In this document: positions 36,049-43,211 of the stretch, one piece after another
Numbering within the stretch: position 1 is the first letter of the stretch
How the letters are laid out: every line of letters begins with the position of its first letter
Assembly: GCA_022486815.1 (NCBI GenBank)
Contig: JAKVJW010000001.1
Span: 110,573 to 174,572, forward strand
Direction of reading: 5' to 3'
Length of the DNA stretch: 64,000 nt
Source: Prevotella sp.
GTDB taxonomy: Bacteria > Bacteroidota > Bacteroidia > Bacteroidales > Bacteroidaceae
Program-made: the position numbers and the translations under genes
The notes under the pieces: model-generated
The model's input: only the letters and a program-made list of their open reading frames with translations
Told to the model about the DNA's origin: nothing
Database searches by the model: none

Positions 36049-37046
36049 TGTGTACCTTTTTTGTTCTTGATGATAAGGCTCATTCCCGGTCGCAGGCCTT
36101 CAAGTTTTGTGATGGGACGTGCTTTAACTTCAAATGTTTTCAGGTCGTACTGTCCTGTAGTCTTGGTAGCCTTCCATGTGGCGTATGATCCTTCATCCTT
36201 TATGTAATAGACGCGCATCTTGATATCTTTGTCAAATGCTGGGACAAAGGCTGTGAAGGTCTGCCCAAGATTCAAGTGTTTCAGATGATCCTCTCTTACG
36301 TTGAAATCTCCCCAAAGGTCATCCATGATGTCAATACTCATAATAGGAGATCCCATAGAAACCAATTCGCCGACCTCAGGATAAATATCAGAAACTTCTC
36401 CTTCGACAGGTGAAATCTGAACTGTCTCTTTTAATAGAGAGTTTACAACCTTTACCGCATTTCTTGCTGCCTGTGTGTTATGAGCTGCAATCTGTTTTTC
36501 TTGAGATCTTGCTCCACTTTTAGCAAGGTCATATTGAGCTTGAGCAGCCTTGACTTGTGCTGTAGCTGCTTGATAAGCTGCTAAGGCTTCATCTCGCTTT
36601 TGGCCGGCGATGACACCTTCATTATAAAGGTTCTGCATCCTTGTATAGGTCTTCTTGGCAATAGTGCGGGCAGATACAGCAGTCATCATCATTTGGTATG
36701 CTGCTTCGATCTGTTGTTTGCGAGCCCCTGCATCAGTTAGATTCTGCATGGCCTGAACAGCTTCTCCCGTGGCCTCTAATACTTGTTTTTGTGCGGAGAC
36801 TTCAGGTACTTGAAGAACTGCCAGAGTATCACCTACATGGACGTAGTCTCCTTCTTTTACACGGAGTTCTTCTATGCGCCCGGGGAGTTTGCAGGAAACG
36901 CGATATTCTGAAACCTCTACTTCGCCTTGGATAATATCTTTCTGTTTCCCAAATGTGAAAAAACCGATGATGCCCACTACAACTACTACCAGGGTGAACC
37001 CCAGGACTGCGAGCATGATGTTGTTATGTTGTGATTTCGCTGACAT
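36045..37046 (-). CDS. HlyD-family periplasmic adaptor
   Basis: A 333-residue membrane-fusion protein anchored by one N-terminal helix ('IMLAVLGFTLVVVVVGIIGFF'). The biotinyl-lipoyl half-motifs are clear: 'VSEYRVSCKLPGRIEELRVKEGDYVHVGDTLAVL' and, after a ~110-residue alpha-helical hairpin rich in Ala and Gln, 'VQISPVEGEVSDIYPEVGELVSMGSPIMSI'. It bridges the ABC permeases in the inner membrane and the TolC-type channel in the outer membrane. The gene lies 27 bp after the TolC gene and overlaps the next gene by 4 bp. Confidence 0.93.
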   Translation of the reverse strand: MSAKSQHNNIMLAVLGFTLVVVVVGIIGFFTFGKQKDIIQGEVEVSEYRVSCKLPGRIEELRVKEGDYVHVGDTLAVLQVPEVSAQKQVLEATGEAVQAMQNLTDAGARKQQIEAAYQMMMTAVSARTIAKKTYTRMQNLYNEGVIAGQKRDEALAAYQAATAQVKAAQAQYDLAKSGARSQEKQIAAHNTQAARNAVKVVNSLLKETVQISPVEGEVSDIYPEVGELVSMGSPIMSIDIMDDLWGDFNVREDHLKHLNLGQTFTAFVPAFDKDIKMRVYYIKDEGSYATWKATKTTGQYDLKTFEVKARPITKLEGLRPGMSLIIKNKKGTH

Positions 37047-37073
37047 AATATAGCGTGATTTTTATTTCTGTTA

Positions 37074-38567
37074 TTATCTTAAGATGCCGAGTGCTTTTTG
37101 TAACTCTGTCTGGGCTAGTTTCAGGTCTACTTCTGCATCGATTTTCTGACTTTGAGCTTGCTGCCAGGCTGTCTGAGCTCTCATGACATCAGTGACTTTC
37201 ATGATTCCCTCCTTAAACCCCAGGTTAGCAGACCGAAGATTTTCGTTTGCACTTTTCATATTCTGATTGGTCATTGTAAGTTTCTTGTGGGCTTCTTTTA
37301 TTCTGAATCTGCTTTGGGATATTTGTAATTGGATTTTTTCTCGTGTGTCAGTAATCTGCATCTCTGCAATATTAGATGCAGCTTTAGCTGCTCTTACTTT
37401 ATATGCGCCCTCATTCCAGCTCCATAAGGGAACTTGTACGGTCAGCCCCAGATTCCAAACTCCAGCGATTTGCTTTTGAAAACCGTTGAATACGTTTGGA
37501 CTGGATACGAGATACCCTCCTGTAGCTAAAACATGTGGCAAATATTCAGCACGAATTAGTTTTGTGTTCTGCTTGCTGATATCTATAGTGTTCTGTAGAA
37601 TCCTGATTTCCGGACGTGACATCAGGTCTGAATCAACTTGCTGAACGATGGGATTGCTTTCTGAATCTAGATTTTGTTTGCTTTCATCAGCCAGATGGAT
37701 GTCCTCTTCAAGGGGAAGCCCGCAAAGTTGGCAAAGATACATCTTTTCAAGTGCCAGTCCGTCTTCTACCTGTGTAACTTGCATGTCGGCTTCATTGACC
37801 TTTACATCCACTTGCAATCCATCTGATTTTGTAGCGACACCTTGAGCAATCATTTTATGGACGTCATCACTGAGTTTCTTTACAAGTTTGCGATAACTGA
37901 AAACGAGATCTTCTTTTTGTTTCAAAGAAACAACCATCCAATAGGCTTGGTCTGTATTATATAAGGTTGTCTGTGTCGTAAAATCAACGCCGTTAGCAGC
38001 CAATTGTCCATTGATGTCCGCGATCTTGTTCGCGGCACTGATGGCACCACCCATATAAACAGGTTCTCTGACCATGACAGATCCAGACCAGATGTTATGG
38101 GTATCCGTATGGAAGGCATCTTTTATCTTTGTGCCGATTTGATCTCCGAAATTACCTAATGATGGGGCATATTGTTGTAGCAAACCGGTAAGTTGCTGAG
38201 CCATTTGAGGGGTGAGAAGACCTTGCTGGACTAAAGATGTAATCAGACCCGGAGCATCTGAACTTAGATTGCTCACGGTGTTACTTCCTAAATGAGTCAG
38301 AGCATTTTTTTGTTTACTGTTGAGTAAAGATACTTCTCGGCTGAAGAATTGATAGCCGCCGATTGCATCTACCTTTGGTAAATACTTAGTGCGCATAGCC
38401 TTTTGTGCGTTGTAGGCTATTTCCTCATTCAATCTGGAAATGTTGAGTTGCTTATTATTGCGCAGGGCCATTTCCCGGCAATCTTGCAAACTTAATGTCT
38501 GTTGTGCTGTTGCTGGTAGCAGGATCCCTAAAAAGGTGATAATTGTTAGTAATTTCTTCATGTACAT
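37074..38567 (-). CDS. TolC-family outer-membrane efflux channel
   Basis: A 497-residue protein; ATG 38561 ('MKKLLTIITFLG') is a likely alternative to 38567. The signal peptide ends 'ATAQ'. Two OEP repeats are visible, each beginning with a 'LSLQDCREMALRNNKQLNISRLN'-type helix and containing long coiled-coil segments; the C-terminal half ends 'FKEGIMKVTDVMRAQTAWQQAQSQ', the usual TolC ending. It forms the trimeric exit duct of the export system encoded by the operon 38567-33551. Confidence 0.93.
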   Translation of the reverse strand: MYMKKLLTIITFLGILLPATAQQTLSLQDCREMALRNNKQLNISRLNEEIAYNAQKAMRTKYLPKVDAIGGYQFFSREVSLLNSKQKNALTHLGSNTVSNLSSDAPGLITSLVQQGLLTPQMAQQLTGLLQQYAPSLGNFGDQIGTKIKDAFHTDTHNIWSGSVMVREPVYMGGAISAANKIADINGQLAANGVDFTTQTTLYNTDQAYWMVVSLKQKEDLVFSYRKLVKKLSDDVHKMIAQGVATKSDGLQVDVKVNEADMQVTQVEDGLALEKMYLCQLCGLPLEEDIHLADESKQNLDSESNPIVQQVDSDLMSRPEIRILQNTIDISKQNTKLIRAEYLPHVLATGGYLVSSPNVFNGFQKQIAGVWNLGLTVQVPLWSWNEGAYKVRAAKAASNIAEMQITDTREKIQLQISQSRFRIKEAHKKLTMTNQNMKSANENLRSANLGFKEGIMKVTDVMRAQTAWQQAQSQKIDAEVDLKLAQTELQKALGILR

Positions 38568-38906
38568 GAATTCTATTCTTGCATGAAATTAAGTTCAACT
38601 ACTATAAGCGGTCTGTTTGTTGGACTTCTAAAACTTACTCCTGGGTTCTGTATAGACTGGCATTAAAATTCTGAGGCCTTTTATATAGATAAATTCGAGT
38701 AAGTTTATTTATCTCCACTTATAGGATAAGTTTTATATGTTTCTTATTTTTAACTTGTTGCAAATGTAAGATTTTTATATTGATTGACCAAGAAAAAAAG
38801 CACAGTTTACCTTTAAATGAATTAAATGTAATATTTTTAGCGAAAAAAGGACCAACGTTTAAATTATTTTTTTACCTTTGCACCGTAACCGAAAACTGTA
38901 ATATGT
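38568..38906. other. Divergent promoter region between the export operon and the cyd block
   Basis: About 340 bases. On the minus strand TACATTTG (38761-38768) with CTTG 20 bp upstream (38789-38792) is a good promoter for the TolC operon, giving a ~190-nt leader. On the plus strand TACCTTTG (38873-38880) lies 26 bp before the DUF4492 start but has no clear -33 box. A stretch from 38568 to 38760 is AT-rich with no gene. Confidence 0.55.
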
Positions 38907-39161
38907 ATGAAACAAAACAATTTCCTATATTGGACTTTTCGTTTGTATTATGATGGCTTTCGTAATATGACGGTGGGAAAAACACTTTGGACGGTAATAC
39001 TGATTAAACTGTTTATTATTTTTGTGATATTAAAGATTTTCTTCTTTCCTGATTTCATCAGGCATCATGCAAAGAAGGGACAGGAAAGCCAGTTTGTTTC
39101 AGAGCAAGTCCTTGACAGGACCTCTCCGTTAACCAAAATAAGTATACCGGTAGCCAAGTGA
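38907..39161 (+). CDS. DUF4492 small membrane protein of the cytochrome bd locus
   Basis: An 84-residue protein with one hydrophobic helix ('TVILIKLFIIFVILKIFFFPDF') preceded by 'YDGFRNMTVGKTLW'. It matches DUF4492, a family found directly upstream of cydAB in Bacteroidota and Campylobacterota. By position it may be a small accessory subunit or assembly factor of the bd oxidase, like CydX in Enterobacteria, but it is not related to CydX in sequence. The cydA gene starts 87 bp downstream. Confidence 0.85.
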   Translation: MKQNNFLYWTFRLYYDGFRNMTVGKTLWTVILIKLFIIFVILKIFFFPDFIRHHAKKGQESQFVSEQVLDRTSPLTKISIPVAK

Positions 39162-39248
39162 GGATTATCGGGTAAAAGATGAAAATCTTTTCCGTCATGG
39201 GAAATTCAGATTAGAACGAATCAATAAAATCTTTTAATTCATATTGGT

Positions 39249-40811
39249 ATGATGAACCTTTTGGACATTACAACCGCAACAGTTGATTGGTCTCGTGCGC
39301 AATTTGCGTTAACAGCAATCTATCATTGGCTGTTTGTCCCATTGACATTGGGACTGGCCGTTATCATGGGAATCGCCGAGACCTGCTACTATCGCACTCG
39401 GAAAACTTTTTGGAAAGACACTGCCCGATTCTGGCAACGGTTGTTCGGAATTAATTTTGCTATGGGGGTAGCAACAGGTATTATCCTGGAATTTGAATTT
39501 GGTACGAATTGGAGTAACTATTCGTGGTTTGTTGGGGATATTTTTGGAACTCCTCTGGCTATTGAAGGAATTTTTGCTTTCTTCATGGAAGCTACTTTTG
39601 TAGCCGTTATGTTCTTTGGATGGAAGAAAGTTTCTCCGGGATTTCACCTTGCTTCTACTTGGCTTACTGGTTTGGGAGCCACACTTTCTGCTTGGTGGAT
39701 TCTTGTGGCAAATGCCTGGATGCAAGATCCGATAGGTTCTGTCTTTAACCCGGATACGATGCGTTTTGAGATGAGCTCTTTTTCCAAAATAGCTCTTTCA
39801 CCTTTTGCGGTTGATAAATTCTTTCATACGGTGACTTCTTCCTGGGTTATCGGAGCTGTTTTCTGTGTGGCGGTTTGCGGCTGGTATTTACTCAGACACA
39901 GGGAGGAAAAACTGGCTAAGGAGAGCATGAAGATAGCTGCGATAGTAGGATTGGCTTCTTCAGTGTTGACAGTAGTTATCGGCGATAATTCTGCGGTTAT
40001 GGTTTCTCAAGTTCAGCCTATGAAATTAGCTGCTATGGAGGCTTTGTATAATGGAGGGAATGACCAGCCTCTGACTTTTACTGCTGCTGTTAATCCTTTT
40101 AAACAACCGGATTATGTCAATGAGCGGGAAACTTCTATGAAGATAGGTATTCCACATGGACTTTCACTGTTGGCTACTCGGAGTATTTCGGGTTATGTGC
40201 CGGGAATAAATGATCTGCTGAATGGTTACAGACTGCCGGATGGTTCCCGGGAACCGTCTGTAAGACAGAAGATGGCTATGGGCAGGAAAGCTATCGTGGC
40301 TTTGGCTCAATACCGTAGCGGAAAGAAGGATGCCGTTACCAAGAAGACGGTAATGGATAATATCAAATATTTTGGATATGGATATGTCCGGAATCCCCAT
40401 CAGGTGGTGCCGTTTATCCCGGTAAATTTCTGGGCGTTCCGGGTCATGGTCGGAGTAGGGCTCCTTCTGATCTTGTTTTTCATAGTAGATCTGTTCATGG
40501 TTTACAGAAGGGATATCAGCCGTTACCGATGGCTGTCCATAGTTGCCCTTATCTTTTTGCCTTTGACCTATCTTGCCAGTGAATCCGGATGGCTCGTAGC
40601 TGAATTTGGAAGACAGCCATGGACCATTCAGGATATGTTACCTACATGGGTGGCTGTCTCTGATATACATTCTGGATCAGTAGCTTTGACTTTCTTTATC
40701 TTTCTGATACTCTTTACGACTATGCTTGCAGTGGAGATATGCATACTCTGTAAGCAAATCAAGAAGGGACCGGATCATACAGAGAATGAGACTTTAAATG
40801 TTAATGCTTAA
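39249..40811 (+). CDS. cydA: Cytochrome bd oxidase subunit I
   Basis: A 520-residue quinol oxidase subunit; ATG 39252 is an equally good start. The heme-ligand regions are visible: His in 'AIYHWLFVPLTLGL' (heme b595 site), His in 'KFFHTVTSSWVIGAVF' and Met in 'FRVMVGVGLLLI' (the b558 pair). 'FEFGTNWSNYS' and 'EGIFAFFMEATF' carry conserved Glu residues, and 'GRQPWTIQ' is the family hallmark. The quinol loop between helices 6 and 7 is of a form seen in Bacteroides. The enzyme reduces oxygen to water with electrons from menaquinol, letting an anaerobe tolerate or use trace oxygen. cydB follows after 11 bp. Confidence 0.97.
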   Translation: MMNLLDITTATVDWSRAQFALTAIYHWLFVPLTLGLAVIMGIAETCYYRTRKTFWKDTARFWQRLFGINFAMGVATGIILEFEFGTNWSNYSWFVGDIFGTPLAIEGIFAFFMEATFVAVMFFGWKKVSPGFHLASTWLTGLGATLSAWWILVANAWMQDPIGSVFNPDTMRFEMSSFSKIALSPFAVDKFFHTVTSSWVIGAVFCVAVCGWYLLRHREEKLAKESMKIAAIVGLASSVLTVVIGDNSAVMVSQVQPMKLAAMEALYNGGNDQPLTFTAAVNPFKQPDYVNERETSMKIGIPHGLSLLATRSISGYVPGINDLLNGYRLPDGSREPSVRQKMAMGRKAIVALAQYRSGKKDAVTKKTVMDNIKYFGYGYVRNPHQVVPFIPVNFWAFRVMVGVGLLLILFFIVDLFMVYRRDISRYRWLSIVALIFLPLTYLASESGWLVAEFGRQPWTIQDMLPTWVAVSDIHSGSVALTFFIFLILFTTMLAVEICILCKQIKKGPDHTENETLNVNA

Positions 40812-40822
40812 ATCTTTCGATT

Positions 40823-41965
40823 ATGACATATTCTTTTCTTCAACAATATTGGTGGCTTGTGATTAGTTTGCTGGCAGCATTTCTCGTTTTCCTGTTGTTC
40901 GTGCAAGGAGCTAATAGTTTGATATTTAGTTTGGGAAAGACTCCAGAAGAGCGCCGGTTGGTCATTAACTCTACAGGCCGGAAATGGGAGTTTACTTTTA
41001 CTACATTAGTCACTTTCGGCGCTTCTTTCTTCGCTTCTTTTCCTCTTTTCTATAGTACGAGTTTTGGGGGTGCTTACTGGCTGTGGATGATTATCCTGTT
41101 TACATTTGTCGTACAGGCTGTAAGTTATGAATTCCAGAATCAGATCGGTAATTTCCTTGGTCCAAAGACTTTTCAAGTTTGCTTGGTTATCAATGGTGTC
41201 CTGGCGCCATTGCTGATAGGAGGAGCTGTAGCCACTTTCTTTGATGGTTCTAATTTTGTCATTAATAAGATGAACATGATCACCAGTCTTCAGCCTGTTA
41301 TCAGCCGTTGGGCCAATTCAAGTAACGGGCTGGACGCCTTGTTGGATCCGTGGAATGTAATCTTTGGTATTGCTGTATTCTTGTTGGCTCGTGTGCTCGG
41401 GCTGCTTTATATTATCAATAATATAGCTGATGAAACAATACGATTGAGGGGGCGCAGACAGTTACTTTATAATACGATTGCATTTCTGGTGTTCTTCTTG
41501 ACATTCCTGGTTCGTACTCTTCTGAAGGATGGTTTCGCTTATCAATCTGGAACGGGAGTAATCTTTATGGAGCCGATGAAGTACCTGAAGAATCTGATTA
41601 CGATGTGGCCGTTATTGCTGGTTTTCCTTGCAGGGGTTATATTGCTGCTTCTGGGCATTATCCGTACAGTCTTCAGTAAAACCTATATCAAAGGTATATG
41701 GCCGGCAGGTTTCGGCGTTGTGATGGTGGTTCTTGTTCTCCTTTTGATTACAGGATGGAATCATACTGCCTTTTATCCTTCAAATGTTGATTTGCAGAGT
41801 TCATTGACTATTGCCAATAGTTGTAGCAGTAAGACTACGCTTAAAGCCATGTTTTATGTTTCTCTTTTCTTGCCGGTAGTTTTTGTTTATATCTATTTCG
41901 CATGGCGTGCGATTGATAAAAAGAAAATAGAATCATCGGATATCAAAAATGATGAAGCTTATTAG
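40823..41965 (+). CDS. cydB: Cytochrome bd oxidase subunit II
   Basis: A 380-residue membrane protein with about nine hydrophobic segments. 'FVQGANSLIFSLGKTPEERRLVINSTGRKWEFTFTTLV' at the N-terminus and 'FFASFPLFYSTSFGGAYWLW' match CydB of Bacteroidota. It completes the heterodimer with CydA and lies 11 bp downstream, so the two genes are co-transcribed. The hairpin at 41979-42013 follows. Confidence 0.96.
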   Translation: MTYSFLQQYWWLVISLLAAFLVFLLFVQGANSLIFSLGKTPEERRLVINSTGRKWEFTFTTLVTFGASFFASFPLFYSTSFGGAYWLWMIILFTFVVQAVSYEFQNQIGNFLGPKTFQVCLVINGVLAPLLIGGAVATFFDGSNFVINKMNMITSLQPVISRWANSSNGLDALLDPWNVIFGIAVFLLARVLGLLYIINNIADETIRLRGRRQLLYNTIAFLVFFLTFLVRTLLKDGFAYQSGTGVIFMEPMKYLKNLITMWPLLLVFLAGVILLLLGIIRTVFSKTYIKGIWPAGFGVVMVVLVLLLITGWNHTAFYPSNVDLQSSLTIANSCSSKTTLKAMFYVSLFLPVVFVYIYFAWRAIDKKKIESSDIKNDEAY

Positions 41966-41978
41966 AGATTCATTTATC

Positions 41979-42013
41979 TGTATTGAGTCTGCATTCCATG
42001 TGGACTCAATACA
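41979..42013 (+). terminator. Hairpin after cydB
   Basis: An 11-bp perfect stem (41979-41989 with 42003-42013) 14 bp after the cydB stop. No U-run follows, so it is terminator-like rather than a classic intrinsic terminator. Confidence 0.55.
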
Positions 42014-42100
42014 CTTGCAATAAGCACTGATTCTTCTATCTGTTAAATGATATATTGATATATTAATCTCTGTTATAGATTGAAAAAATCTATAGGAATA

Positions 42101-42132
42101 CTTGTCATGTTTGAATATTTCTTTTAACTTTG
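42101..42132 (+). promoter_or_regulatory. Promoter of the thioredoxin lipoprotein gene
   Basis: CTTG (42101-42104), 20 bp, TAACTTTG (42125-42132), about 55 bp upstream of the start codon at 42188. Fits the Bacteroides consensus with one mismatch in the -33 box. Confidence 0.55.
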
Positions 42133-42187
42133 CCTCATGTTTCCGTTGGAAAATATTTCTAAAGAGGTGAATTAAAGTTCTATAAAT

Positions 42188-42718
42188 ATGAAAACAGGTA
42201 GAATTCATATATTGGGGATTGCAGCAACAACAGTGATGCTGATGACTCTTGTCTGGAGTTGCGGATCCGGAAGAAAAGGAAAGGTGACTTCGGAGCAGTC
42301 TGAAGCAAAGGAGAAGCAAAGAATAGAAGTAGCCCATCAGCAAAATGGGAATTATAATAAGAAGCCAGTAGAACTGACATCCGACGAGTTCAAGGAAAAA
42401 GTAATGGACTTTGACCAGCATCCTACGGAATGGAAGTTTGAGGGTGATAAACCTGCGATTGTGGATTTCTATGCTACCTGGTGCGGACCCTGTAAGGCTA
42501 CGGCACCGATTATGGATCAATTGGCAGTAGAATATGCAGGAAAGGTCGATTTTTATAAGGTGGATATTGATCAGCAGGAGGATGTGGCAGCTGCCTTTAA
42601 TGTGCAGTCTATTCCTGCGATTCTCTTTATCCCCAAGAAGGGAGATCCTAATATGTCAGTAGGGGCTATGATGAAAAGTCAGTTTGAAGATATTATAAAT
42701 AAACAACTTTTGAAGTAG
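42188..42718 (+). CDS. Thioredoxin-fold lipoprotein
   Basis: A 176-residue protein with a lipoprotein signal ending 'VWSC' (Cys25), a charged linker (~26-60) and a thioredoxin domain from ~85 on. The active site 'FYATWCGPCKATAP' has the classic Cys99-Gly-Pro-Cys102, and the cis-Pro lies in 'VQSIPAILF'. It would act as a membrane-anchored disulfide reductase or oxidase in the periplasm. Proximity to cydAB fits a role in envelope redox control, which is inference. A MarR-type regulator follows after 84 bp, with a hairpin (about 42753-42782) between the genes. Confidence 0.93.
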   Translation: MKTGRIHILGIAATTVMLMTLVWSCGSGRKGKVTSEQSEAKEKQRIEVAHQQNGNYNKKPVELTSDEFKEKVMDFDQHPTEWKFEGDKPAIVDFYATWCGPCKATAPIMDQLAVEYAGKVDFYKVDIDQQEDVAAAFNVQSIPAILFIPKKGDPNMSVGAMMKSQFEDIINKQLLK

Positions 42719-42802
42719 GTTGTGGTTTTATATTAAGGAATAGATTGTAACGTGCGGACTGCCGGTTTTATCTGGTAGCCCGCTTAACTTGTTTTTAGAA
42801 TC

Positions 42803-43156
42803 ATGGATCATCATTGTATCTGTAAACTTAGAAAAATTTATAAAGCATTATCTGTACTTGAAGGTCAGATGATGCAGACTTTCGGACTGAATCTCAATGA
42901 GACGATGCTCCTTTGTGTACTGTCAAGGTATGAAAATCCGACAGCTAATGAAATCTCCGAACAGATGAGTTTGTCTCATTCCAATGCTTCCAAAGTGATT
43001 GCTTCTTTGGAACAGAAGGGACTGATCAGACGTAAGATTTGTAAGGAGGATAAACGCAGTATGCGTTTTAACCTGACAAAAGAGGGTAAAGCGCAACTTG
43101 AGAAGATAAACTGTAAGGATATTGTTTTGCCGGAGTGTTTGCAGCAATTGATGTGA
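42803..43156 (+). CDS. MarR-family winged-helix regulator
   Basis: A 117-residue DNA-binding protein. The winged helix-turn-helix runs from 'TMLLCVLSRYENPTANEISEQM' through the recognition helix 'SLSHSNASKVIASLEQKGLIRR' to the wing 'ICKEDKRSMRFNLTKEGKAQLE'. It is short for the family (usually ~140-150), with a reduced C-terminal dimerisation helix. Three Cys (in 'HCICK' and 'RKICKED') near the ends could make it redox-responsive, which would suit its neighbours (thioredoxin, cydAB), but this is inference. Confidence 0.88.
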   Translation: MDHHCICKLRKIYKALSVLEGQMMQTFGLNLNETMLLCVLSRYENPTANEISEQMSLSHSNASKVIASLEQKGLIRRKICKEDKRSMRFNLTKEGKAQLEKINCKDIVLPECLQQLM

Positions 43157-43211
43157 TGCTTCTTGACAATAAGTCAGGATAAGTCATACGAGTTGCTGAA
43201 TCATGTGAAGT

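Noticed and set aside
41933..42520. 195-residue minus-strand open frame
   Set aside because: Covers the end of cydB and half of the thioredoxin gene in antisense; no signal, family or promoter.
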